NCBI GenBank assembly: GCA_034440575.1
Contig: JAOTOL010001462.1
Coordinates: 1,073,732-1,137,731 of the forward strand
Direction of reading: 5' to 3'
Source: Imbricaverruca yamaguchii
Lineage: Eukaryota > Arthropoda > Thecostraca > Neoverrucidae
DNA: 64,000 nt
Shown: piece by piece, positions 35,261-46,531 of the stretch
Layout: every line of letters starts with the position of its first letter
Position numbering within the stretch: the first letter of the stretch is position 1
The notes under the pieces: model-generated
The model's database searches: none
Told to the model about the DNA's origin: nothing
What the model saw: the letters and a program-made list of their open reading frames with translations, nothing else
Translations under genes and position numbers: made by a program

Positions 35261-36057
35261 GTTACAACTCGGTGTGTCCCCTTTACTGTGATGTGTACAT
35301 TGGATAAAGTAATAGTCAGTCTTGCTAGTCGCTTCAGCTGGGAAGCCATTCATTAATGAGTGGTTTTGGACTTCAAAATCGAGAATGGTATCTTACTGAA
35401 TTAGGATAACTTAAATATCGGTGGGTCTCCGTTCCGTGCCTTCTTTTGAAAATGGACCGGTATACGTTAGATTGATGAATATTTAGCATAGCTTTTAGCT
35501 CTGCTGGTTTGGGAATATGGGGATTTTACACCACGTGACGTTTAAATGTGTCGAGACAGTGGAGCGACATTCCAGCTGCACACATCGTAGGGCTTACGTG
35601 AAGCCGCCAGCAATCAGGAATTCTCAACATGTGGATACTGGCACATGGGATCTTTGAAAACAGGATGTTTTGCCATCAGGAGCTTGCTAGTGTATCACAA
35701 CGACACCAATGCTTCCGATATTCTTTTCGCGGGGCTCTCCAATATCCTTTGTAAGTAGCATAGCCCATACTAGCTGATGATTCCCCGGCATTGCCAATAC
35801 ATAGACTTTCCATTGCATCTGGTAGCAAAAGAACAGCAAACCGAATTGCATTTGTGTCTCGAAGGGACTGTCGGCCTCCCGGTGCTACTCAACTCATAAA
35901 AACGCCATGGATCTGAAGAACCCACTGTTTCGTCATCCAGCAGTGTGACGTTCTGTAGATGAATCACATCCTCCACAGCGCACAACGTCCACAGCGCACA
36001 ACGTCCACAGCGCACACCGTCCACAGCGCACCATCCACAGCCACAACGTCCACGGAC
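35261..36057. other. Intron
   Basis: Intron between the cadherin exon and the linker exon. Near 35,975-36,050 a short repeat of CCACAGCGCACA(A/C)CGT (about five copies) lies just downstream of the cadherin exon donor region, another small array close to a splice site. Confidence 0.55.
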
Positions 36058-36392
36058 ACACGATCTCGACAGGCACAAGGTGTGCACGGCCACGCCGCCT
36101 GCGGGCCACAGCCGGCACCCCCTGACCGTACGCCTCGATCTGCAGCTTGTAGTGTCGGCCGGGCAGGAGCAGGCCGGCGTCCAGCACGCGCACCACGCCC
36201 GTCTCAGGGTCCAGCGAGACGGCGGCCGGAGTTACCATCGGACGTCACCAGCCGTTGGACGACCACGGCGCAGGGGCAGCGCGTCGGCGGGCCCGACACG
36301 CCCAGCGGAGCACGTGGAGCCCAGGTCGCCGTCGAACGCCTGCAACGTGATTGCATCAACCCCTGTCGCAGCACGCGTGGGCCGAGCCCCGT
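36058..36392 (-). CDS. Cadherin-type exon of the large extracellular gene (frameshifted)
   Basis: Starts at GTGACGCCAG before ACGGGG in phase 1, matching the upstream exon. It reads GVDAITLQAFDGDLGS, the A-strand/calcium-motif part of a cadherin repeat. After one or two apparent single-base shifts (about 36,230-36,300) it reads VTSDGNS and then VSLDPETGVVRVLDAG, GRHYKLQIEAYGQGVP and a terminal HLVPVEIV. DPETG and the Y-x-L-x-I-x-A-Y-G-x-G-x-P run are cadherin signatures. The exact donor is uncertain: GTGTGT, GTGTCC or GTCCGT at 36,061-36,057. The one ending at 36,058 gives phase 1 for the linker exon. Confidence 0.68.
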
Positions 36393-36756
36393 CTGGCGTC
36401 ACACTCGCCGCGTCCTGACGTCATACATGTGACGTCTAGCATCAGCAGAGGCTGGAAGGGCGCATGCGAAGTGCGTCCCGAAGGATAGCGTCGCTCTCAG
36501 GACAATACCGCGCAAACATTATTATTGGCAATGTTAAAGTGCGGGAATGAAACGGCATTTAAGTCGGCAGATATTAATCGCATGAGATTGAACAATAATT
36601 ATTGGCATTGAGTTTTATTTGTTGTGTCTTGAAATGGTCGTTTTGCTTCCAAAGGTCAAATATATGTAAGCTTTTTTATTGTGTAGCATAATCAAGATAA
36701 GTGAACCGTTCGTGACTGATACTAGTTGAAATGGTTATGCCTCCATCAGTCTTGCA

Positions 36757-36760
<4 letters not shown>

Positions 36761-36843
<83 letters not shown>

Positions 36844-36915
36844 TATACATATACACACACATATATATATATGTATATATATGTATAATACATATATGCA
36901 TATGCATATATATAA
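36761..36915. repeat. (AT)n microsatellite
   Basis: About 80 bp of pure TA followed by ATGCATATAC-type variants; intronic. Confidence 0.95.
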
Positions 36916-37251
36916 ATACTCAACTGCATGGCGGCGGATATGCAGTTGCCGTCTCAGTTTTGGCCGTCTCCAGTTGCCGCCAGCGAGCAGACTTCCAGCC
37001 GTACGTGGCAACGGCGCAGAGGGGAGCGTAACACATCGGCACGCCGTCGCTCGATAGCGCGCCTGCCGCCGCCCATGCGCCGGTGGTGAGTGGCATGCTC
37101 GATAAACTGGCGTGCAGCCGATGCCGACTGTCGCGTGACGACAGGCGGATGCAATTTGACGTGTGCAGTGTTCGCGCCATTGTTCTAACTGTAGAGCAGT
37201 CGGCCCCTGCTGCGACGGCCGGCATGCTGATCGTTTACGGAATCCTGGCAG

Positions 37252-37790
37252 TAGGTGCTACCTGCTGACTACCTGCTGACTACCTGCTGGCTACCTGACT
37301 CGCCTCTCACCTTCTGACTACCTGCTGGCTTCCTGCTGACCCACCTGTTGGCTCCCCACCTGCTGGCTACCTGCTGACTACCTGCTGACTACCTGCTGAC
37401 TACCTTGCCTATCGACTACCTGCTGGGCTACCTGCTGACTACCTGCTGGCTACATGTTGGCTACATGGCTGGCTACCTGCTGACTACCTGTTGGCTACCT
37501 GCTGGCTACCTGTCGTTACCTGCTGACTACCTGCTGGCTAACTGCTGACTACCTGTTGGCTACCTGCTGGCTACCTGCTGACTACTCTGCTGGCTACCTG
37601 CTGGCTACCTGCTGACTACCTGCTGACTACCTGCTGACTACCTGCTGGCCACTTACTGACTACCTGCTGGCCACCTGCTGACTACCTGTCATTGACCACC
37701 TGTGCTACCTGCTGGCCACCTGCCGACTACCTGCTGGCTACCTGCTGACTACCTGCTGACTACCTGCTGACTACATGTTGGCTATCTGCT
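37252..37790. repeat. 11-bp minisatellite, about 48 copies
   Basis: The unit is CTACCTGCTGA or CTACCTGCTGG with occasional short insertions (for example CTTGCCTATCGA). Intronic, between the two cadherin-type exons. Confidence 0.93.
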
Positions 37791-37959
37791 GGGCCGTGCA
37801 GCTGTTCAGGCCGCACTGCGGCGCAGACAGTGCGCTACTGCACATATCAGCCGGGTTTGGTCCCCGGGAAGGCAGCACTGTCTGCTGGTGGAGTTATACA
37901 CACGCATACCTACCAGTCTACATCATACTCGCCACGGTGTTCCACGGCGTTTTCCTCCC

Positions 37960-38560
37960 ACCTGCTCCCGCCCACCAGCCCACCTCAGCCCCACCTGGCT
38001 GCCCGCCCACCACAGTCTACCTCAGCCTCTTACCTGGCTGCCCGCCCCCCCACCTACCTCAGCCTCTTACCTGGCTGCCCGCCCACCAGCCTACACCCCA
38101 GCCTCTTCCACCTGGCTGCCCGCCCACCCGCCCCCCCCCGCCTCCCTGCCCCCTGCAGCCTACCTCAGCCCCCTCCCTGGCTGCCCGCCCACCAACCTAC
38201 CTCCCAGCCCCTACCTAGCTGCCCAACGCACCAGCTTTCTTCCAGCCTCTTACCTGGCTGCCCGCCCACCCACCACCTCAGCCCCCTACCCTGGCTGCCC
38301 GCCCACCCAGCCTACCCTCAGCCTCCCACCTGGCCCGCCCACCAGCCTACATCAGCCCCCACCTGGCTTCCCTCCCACCAGTCTACCCCTCAGCCTCCCT
38401 ACCTGGCTGCCCGCCCACACCAGCCTACCTCAGCCCCCTGCCTGGCTGCCCGCCACCAGCCTAGCCCCTCAGCCCCCTACCTGGCTGCCCGCCCCCCAGC
38501 CTACCTCAAAGCTCCTACCTGGCTGCCCGCCCACCAGCCTACCTCACCCTCGCCCCGGCC
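37960..38560. repeat. 33-37-bp minisatellite, about 16 copies
   Basis: Units of the form CCTACCTCAGCCCCCTACCT followed by GGCTGCCCGCCCACCAG. Units vary by small indels. It lies in the same intron as the 11-bp array and begins about 80 bp from the donor of the upstream cadherin exon. Confidence 0.93.
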
Positions 38561-38637
38561 TGTCCGGGACCCACGTCGCCACTGACCCGCCGGCGCTGGC
38601 CCGGAGGCGGTGCCGCCCTGCCGTGGTGTCCGCTCAC

Positions 38638-38794
38638 CTCCAGGTGTGCCGTCCACTTCGTGGTACACGTCGCGATCGGCAAACATGGGCCCCGAACTTG
38701 TCGACTGAAACGCCGAACAGGGTTATCGCGTGCGACACGCGCTGACGGTCCAGGTGGCAGCGGCGCACCGTGCCGGAGTGCAATACGGGCGCAG
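38638..38794 (-). CDS. Cadherin-boundary exon of the large extracellular gene (apparent 1-nt insertion)
   Basis: Acceptor CGTATTGTCAG before CTGCGCC (phase 1); CTGGAG before donor GTGAGC. It encodes APVLHSGTVRRCHLDRQRV followed by SHAITLFGVSVDKFG. At GGGGCCC (about 38,688-38,694) the frame changes and continues MFADRDVYHEVDGTPG, which looks like the start of a cadherin repeat (x-F-x-x-x-x-Y-x-x-x-V). Discounting one G makes the exon end in phase 1, matching the next exon. L-D-R-Q and the D-K-x-x-P-x-F region suggest the boundary between two cadherin repeats. Confidence 0.65.
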
Positions 38795-38831
38795 CTGACA
38801 ATACGGGCACGGGCGATGAAGTGTGAGCCGG

Positions 38832-39130
38832 CAGTATCAGGCACTGGGTACTCGTATCCGGTACTGCATTGGGTAATACTGGACAAACTGACGATGCTCT
38901 GGGGAGTAATGCCGGACGAACTAAAGTACTGGGCATGGATCATACATTGAGCTATGTGATAACAGTGTATCCGGTAATGCTGGACGAACTGGAAGTACTC
39001 GGCACGATAATACCGTCATGTGCTGAACAGTGTGCCCAGTAATGCCGGTTTAACTGGAAACATTGAACGATAATACTGGGTCATGCGACAACAGTGTGCC
39101 CAGTAATGCTGGACGAACTGGCGAATATTT
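38832..39130. repeat. 64-68-bp minisatellite, about 4-5 copies
   Basis: Units begin TAATGCTGGACGAACTGGA, include a TACTGGGC..GATAATAC segment and end ACAACAGTGTGCCCAG. They diverge substantially from one another. Intronic, between the EGF exon and the cadherin-boundary exon. Confidence 0.8.
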
Positions 39131-40054
39131 GGTCGACTGACAACAGCGTGTGGAAGGGTTTCACGGCAGCTAACATATCGGGTAGCTTGGGCGACACGAA
39201 CTACTGGGTGGATGCCCTCCCCCATCCCTCCACGCACTCCCCGCATGCGCCCCTAGGCGGCATACCCAACACTAGCCGTTTGGCTCCGCGTTGCAAGGCG
39301 GCATGATTTAAGAACGGCCGCTCTCACCTCCATCCTCCCCCCCAAAAAAAAAAAAAAAACCAACAATGTATAGGAACAGGTGTGCTGACAGGAATACCGT
39401 GCAGGGCAATGACACTTCAGCCTACGTGGCTAAACGGAGCTGTTACCAAACATGGAACGCATTCTGGTAGATGATTAGCGATGATAGTGAGAAAGTGTAT
39501 TTTATGATTCCTACGTTGTTGCTTTCAAAGGTATTTGCGACTTTATTTCCCGACACATTGAGCGTCGCCCCTAAGCTAACACCTTACAGTTGCCACATCC
39601 GTTATATTCTGGTGGGTGTACTGCGGAATACTATGAAGATTGCCATAAGCCACCAATATCTGGCCGGAAGATCCTGGAAGCCAATTGAGCTTTGTCCGAG
39701 TGAGTTTTCTCATCGTTACTTAAACAGTTTTCCGGAAATAGCGTTGTATGTGCCGGTATAGGCATTGTGCACGGGAAAATGTCCTCAAAAACATCGGACA
39801 CTTGACTATTTGTCAGCGTACAGCACCACTGTTTGGAAGCAAACATTGCACCCCCCGGGGCTCTGAGGCCAGCAAGAGCTTGAGGTTCAACTGCTGAATG
39901 TGCACTGGCATCCAGCACGCCATGTTCGCACCCTCCGACCGCTGCAGCACTTCGCTCTCACCAGTGTATTGCACATGCACCACAGCCACTCTGTGTTGTG
40001 TATCATGTATTTTGCTTGTGTATTGCGACACCCGCCCGGTCTTCACCTGGCCGC
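39131..40054. other. Intron
   Basis: Unique sequence within the EGF-to-cadherin intron. There is an A-run at about 39,344-39,359. Nothing else recognised. Confidence 0.5.
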
Positions 40055-40436
40055 TCTTACCGTGGTTGTCGCACGACTCATCGTATTTGTGGTTGTCGCA
40101 CGACTCATCGTAGTTGTCGCACGACTTTACCGTAGGTGCACCTGTAGTTGTCGCACGACTTACCGTAGTTGTCGCACGATCATCGTAGTTGTCGCACGAC
40201 TCATCGTAGTTGTCGCACGACTTACCGTAGTTGTCGCACGACTTATCAGTAGTTGTCGCACGGCTCATCGTAGTTGTCGCACGACTTACCGTAGTTGTCG
40301 CACGACTTACCGTGGTTGTCGCACGACTTACCGTAGTTTTCGCACGACTTACCGTAGTTGTCGCACGACTTACCGTAGTTGTCGCACGACTTGCCGTAGT
40401 TGTCGCACGACTTACCGTGGTTGTCGCATGACTTAC
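40055..40436 (-). repeat. 21-bp minisatellite made of a repeated exon end plus splice donor
   Basis: The minus-strand unit is GGTAAGTCGTGCGACAACTA plus C. The exon upstream ends with the same CGTGCGACAACTACG and then the donor GTAAGT. About nine or ten units keep GTAAGT; others read GATGAGT or GGCAAGT. The frame stays open from the EGF exon to about 40,246 as repeats of KSCDNYG. Each intact unit therefore recreates an in-frame exon/intron boundary. Confidence 0.9.
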
Positions 40437-40524
40437 CGTAGTTGTCGCACGACTTGCCCGACCAGCACGCGTCGCACTGGCAGCCGCTGCCGGTGTCGCA
40501 GCGACCTGGCGACACTCCAGCTTC
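40437..40524 (-). CDS. EGF-like exon of the large extracellular gene
   Basis: An 88-nt exon: acceptor CGTGTTTTTTCAG before GAAGCTG (phase 0); AACTACG before donor GTAAGT (phase 1). It encodes EAGVSPGRCDTGSGCQCDAC and then WSGKSCDNY. The Cys spacing GRC-x4-GCQCD-x-C-x2-GKSC is that of the C-terminal half of an EGF-like module. The phase-1 exit is common for EGF modules and matches the next exon (CTGCGCC). The preceding exon should lie at higher coordinates but I could not identify it. Confidence 0.7.
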
Positions 40525-40787
40525 CTGAAAAAACACGACACGACGCTCTAACCGTGCACAGCACAACTCAGCAGCAGGCCAGCAGGCCCCGTGAGGCGCG
40601 TCCGTGCGACTTCCACCGGACACACGCCCGGTCTTCACTCCATCGGACTTCCCCGGCGGGAAGGGGACTCGTCGGCCGCACCTCCGATTAGCAGTGGCAC
40701 GCTTTTCGTGGCGTCACTGTCGCGCGAATTGATAGCCTGGGGCGACGAGGGTATGCATAGTGGCCCGTTCTGCTGCAACCTCCACCG

Positions 40788-40870
40788 CCAAGTGATGCAC
40801 CTCCAAGTGATGCACCCCAAGTGATGACCTCAGATGCACCTCAAATGATGCACCTCCAAGTGATGCACGA
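40788..40870. repeat. 15-bp short tandem repeat
   Basis: Five or so copies of CAAGTGATGCACCTC with variants. No gene nearby on either strand that I can support. Confidence 0.8.
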
Positions 40871-43335
40871 CTCGCCGGTGCCAGTGCTCCGATCAGTGTT
40901 GGATCACTGGAGGCAACCAATTCCGACCGGTAGCTGAAGGGCCGATGATACATGAGGGAGAGCGACGGGGTCTCGGATGCTAAGCTGACCGTTCGCTGAC
41001 CGATTGGTGGAGGATGACAACACATCGATCCCCATGCAGGACTGGAAGTGACATGGGCGCCAAATAACATGGATTCATGTACAAATGGAAATGACATGGG
41101 CGCCATATAACATGGATCGGATATGGGCGCTAAGATGGGTCGATGCAGGACTGGAAGTGACCATTGACGCCGCTTAACATGACTGACAATTTGATATGAC
41201 AGCCAGTCATGACTGACTGGCTGTGCCTGACTGACTGACTGACTGACGATGACTGACAGTCATGGGCTAATAATCAATCGAATGTTATTGTGCTTTCTGC
41301 ACGAATGTTGTCAGTTTGTAGACCTCACGGTAACAGTTCACCTCCGCTCGCCTCCGGATTCACCAGTACGCCGACAAATATTCACATGTAGGGAGCCACC
41401 GGAGTACCTTCCGGATATACCGTGGAAATGGCATGGCTCCGGTTGTCATAATCAGAGTGACTCTTGTCACCTTTTTTGTCTCGGGTCTTACATTTCTAAA
41501 ATTTATAAACGTTATTAGACGCATTTGTGTGCACTGAGAGAAGACTGGGTCTCCGAAACGGCAAGAAAAGCGGCTGAGGCAAAGACTGCTTTGAGGCTGC
41601 TCAGGTTTCGACAGGGGATCTCTGACTCTTGGGAGAAGGGACTGGAGCCCAGTATTTCTTGCATGATGTCCTCGATCTCCCAGTTTTTCATCGATATCAA
41701 TTTTGAAGGAGTCTGGTGGATGCCGAAGAACAACTGTTATTGCCGTTCCGCCGCTATAAAAAAATACTAACAATGGTACTCGAAATAGGATCACAGACGT
41801 CAGCGCAATCCTCTTCTCACCCTCAAGTGGTGAAGATCCTCTTCTCTTTGTATGTTCCCACATTACAGTAGCAACGAAACATCGCGTAATATACCTAAGC
41901 TTGCGCTATGGTAGGAGATACTTCGCCGCAGTGCAGTTATTTTTTTAACGTTTGAGCTGTTCTGCCTGTCACCATTGGGTAACTTCCGAGCTATTGCATC
42001 AGCCACCGCAGGCCTGACCTTTACAATGATTAATGCGGACGCTATGCTCGTAATTTCTCGCTTTCGCTCAGTGTTTGCTCGTTGCTAGAGCAACGCTGAT
42101 GCATAATGCATTTTAGCGTTGTGCTGCAGAGCATTTAAGTTTGCCTTGTCACCCACTTAAGGTCGGAGCTATAATGTCAAATGGTGGTGAGCCAAGCTGT
42201 GTGTGGAAGGTGGAGTGCAATCTGTCACGATCTGTCACGATCCGTCACGATCTGTGATGGGGTTTTATCTGTCGTGATATGTCATGGTCACTCGCGATCT
42301 GTCACGATATGTCATAATATGGCACAATATGTTATGATCTGTCGCGATCCGCCAGTGGCTCACCATGATACATTTTTCTTTTCAAGATTAGTTTCTTGAC
42401 CAGAAGACAATCTTGCGCTTTTTCCGCTCCAAAAATCGCGGGCTATGTCACGTTTCATAAACTTTATAACGGAAAAAAGGAGCCCACAATGCCCAGAAGA
42501 AAATCGCTAATGCTGAGCTGAATCGCATAAATATTGCAAAAAGCATCAGCTTTGTGAAAGGAAGAGGATTACACCTGCTCCAACAATTTTGCGCTTCGTA
42601 CTGAATCCCAACCGTGTTCACGCGATATCGACTCATTTTCGTGAAAGAAAGCTATATGGCTCTCCTGAAAAGGGGGTATACCTTCACAGACGTCACGTAC
42701 CGTCGGCCAGAGATGGCTGATCACGGCTCCACCTGCGGCATCTTGCTGTCAATTGCTAAGCTGACTGACACTGGGCTAAACTGCCAATCGGCTAAACTGA
42801 CACACCTACGATGTGCTTTTAAAGTGACATGTCGGAGGCATTCCAGCTGGGTTGGTCGGTATCCTGCACCAGCTGACAGCAAGCTGGTTTACGTCCACCC
42901 TTCAGATATGTGATGTCACATTGCACGTCGAATTTTAAGATGCTCATCACAACTTTTTAGTCCATGCAGAGCAGTTAGAGCCCTTGTGGTTAACACTCTA
43001 ATTGCATCCCGCATCGCTTTTTGTCACGAAGTTTCCGATGCGGGAACAGCATATTTCGCACTCCAGTCCTTCTGGTTTACTGGTTTGGCTATCATCCGTT
43101 TGCCTGTTCTGAGTTTTGACATGCTGACGTTTGATTGACGTTGGTGATTTCGACTGACGTTTTTGACTGCCGACCTTCGACTTCCATGATTTTTTATTAA
43201 ATGAATAACAGACTCATGAACTCCGAGAAAGGAGACGTGGATTTGTCATCCAGAATTCAACAATGTTTCACTTCTCCTTTGTGCATGATGAACGTTTTCA
43301 ATGTATAAGCCGGCAGATAATGTATATAAATTTTA
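40871..43335. other. Non-coding stretch
   Basis: No supported gene. A small array of TGTCACGATC-type decamers lies at about 42,215-42,350, and a GACTGACT run at about 41,205-41,255. Open frames at 41,360-41,863 (minus) and 42,448-42,636 (minus, 62 codons with a hydrophobic middle) have no motif or splice support. Confidence 0.5.
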
Positions 43336-44605
43336 ACCTTATTAGAGTGTGGCTCTGTTCGACCTGAATCCGTAGAGTGGGGTGATTCAGCACCCACCTC
43401 CACCTGAGATATCGGAATCAAATTGGCCGACTTGAAAATTGAATAGCTGAAGCGAATTCTGCTGGACCAATCTACATTTTTAGAATGTCAAAATCCAAAT
43501 TTTGTTTTGTAACGGTAAAGTCAGGAGGCAAAAATGGGAAAAAGCATGCAAAGTCATTTCAGACCGTATTGATCTGTTTCATCGTTGAAATTGTTCATGG
43601 TTGGGTGTATTTAACTCTTAATGGTTTAAAACACCATTGTATGCCCATACACATGCACATGGAACAGTCAACGGCGCAGTCAGGAGAGTAAAGAGGGGGA
43701 GGATGCCATATGCTGTTCACTGGTGGCACTTCTTCGCAGCCAGTGCAACACATATATATTGTTTTGTCATCCTCACTGTATACCAATGCGTACAAAGAGG
43801 TTTATGATCAGAGGCGTCACCAGGAGATCGTACTATGAAGAAATTTTCCTTCTGAAACGGGGTGGATCCTGGATTTTTTATGTCCGACATCTTTTCCTGG
43901 CAGAAATTAAATTATATTTTTATCCGGAGGAAAATCACCTGACCGGACGGGTGCAAGGGGGAAGAGTGCACTCGAGCATACTCAAGAGCGCTTTTTCGTT
44001 TCAAAGAGGCGTCGTTTCCTCCTAAAGGGGTGTCTGGCTGAACAAACTAAGTTGAGCGTATGCATGTATGTTCTGAATACTTCTCTTGTCATCTCCTGGA
44101 TTCACCATTTATAAAATTTCTGGCTCCCCACCTACCATGATGCGTTATTTCCGTTCGTTCCGCTCCACCTTGCAAGCTTCCCAACGGTAACGCAAATGAT
44201 ACCGATCTTTCGCTTTCTGGATTTTTTTTTCTCTCGCTTTTTGGATTTGTTTTCCTACCCCTGGATCTTCCTTTGCATGATTGAGTGAAAAAATAGGCAT
44301 TTTCTTAGGCAAGCAAGGTAGTATGAGCAATTTAATTACTAGTTATAATCACGTGAAAAGCAAAACAATACAAATATTCAGATACATTCCCTGCTCCTAA
44401 GTTTTCGCAAAATTCCTTCGGTGGTGCTTCCCAATTGTTTGTCATGGAGCTGTCTCTCATACAGTCACGGCATTATATTTTTGTACCGTGTATGAAATAG
44501 AAAATTAGGTAAAAGTCATCGAGCTTCACGCTTTTATCACAACGGGCTAGAGAGCGGCAAGCGAACAACCACCGACGGAGGCAGAATCTCCGCTCTACCG
44601 GGGTA
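43336..44605. repeat. 1.1-1.3-kb interspersed repeat, copy 2
   Basis: Second copy of the element at 6,121-7,260, same orientation, sharing the ordered landmarks GACCTGAATC, AGTCAGGAGG, GGGGTGTCTGGCTG, TAGTATGAGCAA, AAGTTTTCGCAAAATTCC and AAAAGTCATCGAG. Divergence looks like tens of percent with several indels, which argues for an old family. No conserved frame. Confidence 0.7.
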
Positions 44606-45244
44606 GGTAGGGCTAATTGCCGGATCCTCCCTCACGATTGCCAGTTTAATTTCTTGTACACGCTCTAAACATGGACTTAGTTTTGATTTTTTTGTGTAAG
44701 GCCGGATTCAAGAGACAGCAAGTGAGGGTGTGTCGGTGAGTGCTTTCGTTCTCACTGAGACGTCCACTTATTTTCATATATGAAGCATTCAGTTTTCCTT
44801 CGATGCAGATTTGACTTCCTACACAAGTATCATATGGGGTAATCATAGCTTATGAATGTAAAAATGAAAGGTCGTGTCAGGTATCATAAATTAATTATGG
44901 TTAATTTACAACCAACCATTACATTCAATTATAAGTGAAGCCATACAATACCGATATCCACTGTGGCGTAGCCAGGATTTTCTTAAGGAGGAGCAACTCA
45001 ACACAAATGTCATGAAGAAAGAACGCTTTCAGCCGTATAGCCTAGCACATTACACCTTAGTATGCTGTATACGAATGAAGATTTCAGCATTTCACCCGCT
45101 TGAAAACAAATGCAGCGTATGGTGGTAGAGTAGAAGAAATGTTTGCAAGCCGTGGAGACATTCCAGTGCAACTTTTACACACGAAACAGTCATTTCGCTT
45201 GTGTTTGTGTTGGAAGCAACGGCACCGTGGACGTGCATTGCGAG
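44606..45244. other. Non-coding stretch
   Basis: No supported gene. An interspersed-element end motif (GTGGCGTAGCCAGGATTT) is seen at about 44,964. Confidence 0.5.
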
Positions 45245-46531
45245 TCAATCGCCAAGTACGAGAGTCATTGGCAGTGGGAGTGCCGCCAAATGGCTGCACG
45301 CGCAGAAACCGCGGCTGTTTTCTGGTCGAGATTTCTTCAGCACTGATTGGTCGTGAAGGCCAGCTGACTGGCCGTGCCGGGCGTTGATTGGCCGGACCCG
45401 GAGCTGGAGTACATAGCCGGAGCCGGAGTAAACAGACCCGGATCCGGAGCCGGAGTACACAGACCTGGATCCGGAGCCGGAGTACACAGACCCGGAGCCG
45501 GAGCCGGAGTACACAGACCCGGAGCCGGAGCCGGAGTACACAGACCCGGAGCCGGAGCCGGAGTACACAGACCCGGAGCCGGAGCCGGAGTACACAGACC
45601 CGGAGCCGGAGCCGGAGTACACAGACCCGGAGCCGGAGCCGGAGTACACAGACCCGGAGCCGGAGCCGGAGTACACAGACCCGGAGCCGGAGCCGGAGTA
45701 CACAGACCCGGAGCCGGAGCCGGAGTACACAGACCCGGAGCCGGAGCCGGAGTACACAGACCCGGAGCCGGAGCCGGAGTACACAGACCCGGAGCCGGAG
45801 CCGGAGTACACAGACCCGGAGCCGGAGCCGGAGTACACAGACCCGGAGCCGGAGCCGGAGTACACAGACCCGGACCCGGAGCCGGAGTACACAGACCCGG
45901 AGCCGGAGCCGGAGTACACAGACCCGGAGCCGGAGCCGGAGTACACAGACCCGGAGCCGGAGCCGGAGTACACAGACCCGGAGCCGGAGCCGGAGTACAC
46001 AGACCCGGAGCCGGAGCCGGAGTACACAGACCCGGAGCCGGAGCCGGAGTACACAGACCCGGAGCCGGAGCTGGAGTACACAGACCCGGAGCCGGAGCAG
46101 GAGTACACAGACCCGGAGCCGGAGCAGGAGTACACAGACCCGGAGCCGGAGCCGGAGTACACAGACCCGGAGCCGGAGCCGGAGTACACAGACCCGGAGC
46201 CGGGGTGCCCGTCGTCTCCGGAAGCCAGCAGACTCGGCTGCCCGAAAGTGACGCGTGCTTCCCAGATAGTCAGCAGGGAAATGTCAAGCTCCAGTGTTGG
46301 TCTTGATAAAGAAGAAGAGGTTGGTTTCGTCTGGGGTTTGACAATAACAAGAACATAGTCCTGGCGTCGAATCACACCCCCAATTTTAATTTCTCGTCCT
46401 CCAAACGTGAATCGGAAAAGTTCAGAACGTATATCCTGCTGAACAGGTGTCATCCTCTGGCTACCCAGCTGGATATTCCAATATCCTAATCTCCCACAAC
46501 AAAAACAACAACCTGAAATGTTCTTTCGCAT
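45245..46531 (-). CDS. Hypothetical 428-codon frame containing a Gly-Ser repeat; coding status doubtful
   Basis: An ATG-initiated minus-strand frame with three parts. The first, about 100 residues, is non-repetitive (includes [14 protein letters not shown], then [15 protein letters not shown] and [13 protein letters not shown]). The second is about 29 copies of a nine-residue GSGSGSVYS repeat. The third is a short unique tail. I do not recognise the first part; its mix of hydrophobic and charged residues is more protein-like than chance frames nearby. The middle is a 27-bp minisatellite that is open in several frames on both strands, so its openness is not evidence of coding. It could be a real exon with a splice site near the array, part of a transposon, or chance. 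Confidence 0.25.
   Translation of the reverse strand: MRKNISGCCFCCGRLGYWNIQLGSQRMTPVQQDIRSELFRFTFGGREIKIGGVIRRQDYVLVIVKPQTKPTSSSLSRPTLELDISLLTIWEARVTFGQPSLLASGDDGHPGSGSVYSGSGSGSVYSGSGSGSVYSCSGSGSVYSCSGSGSVYSSSGSGSVYSGSGSGSVYSGSGSGSVYSGSGSGSVYSGSGSGSVYSGSGSGSVYSGSGSGSVYSGSGSGSVYSGSGSGSVYSGSGSGSVYSGSGSGSVYSGSGSGSVYSGSGSGSVYSGSGSGSVYSGSGSGSVYSGSGSGSVYSGSGSGSVYSGSGSGSVYSGSGSGSVYSGSGSGSVYSGSGSGSVYSGSGSGSVYSGSGSRSVYSGSGSGSVYSGSGYVLQLRVRPINARHGQSAGLHDQSVLKKSRPENSRGFCACSHLAALPLPMTLVLGD
45412..46205. repeat. 27-bp minisatellite, about 29 nearly identical copies
   Basis: The plus-strand unit is GGAGCCGGAGCCGGAGTACA followed by CAGACCC. Only a few copies differ (GGACCCGGA, GAGCTGGAG, GAGCAGGAG). This is the most homogeneous array of the window, implying recent expansion or ongoing homogenisation. 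Confidence 0.97.

Noticed and set aside
36301..36342. Acceptor at CACGTTGCAG before GCGTTCGAC for the cadherin exon
   Set aside because: It looks like a consensus acceptor, but the upstream sequence continues the cadherin pattern in frame (VDAITLQAFDGDLGS), and the acceptor ending at 36,393 gives the correct phase.
36920..37225. Additional cadherin exon between the two recognised ones
   Set aside because: The exon at 36,392 joins directly in phase 1 to the exon ending at 38,638, so no extra exon is needed, and the frames here lack cadherin motifs.
41360..41863. 167-codon minus-strand frame and the overlapping plus-strand frame
   Set aside because: Both strands are open, without domain, signal peptide or consensus splice sites.
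42448..42636. 62-codon frame with a hydrophobic segment, as a small membrane protein
   Set aside because: One hydrophobic run in a short frame is not sufficient; no family or transcript evidence.
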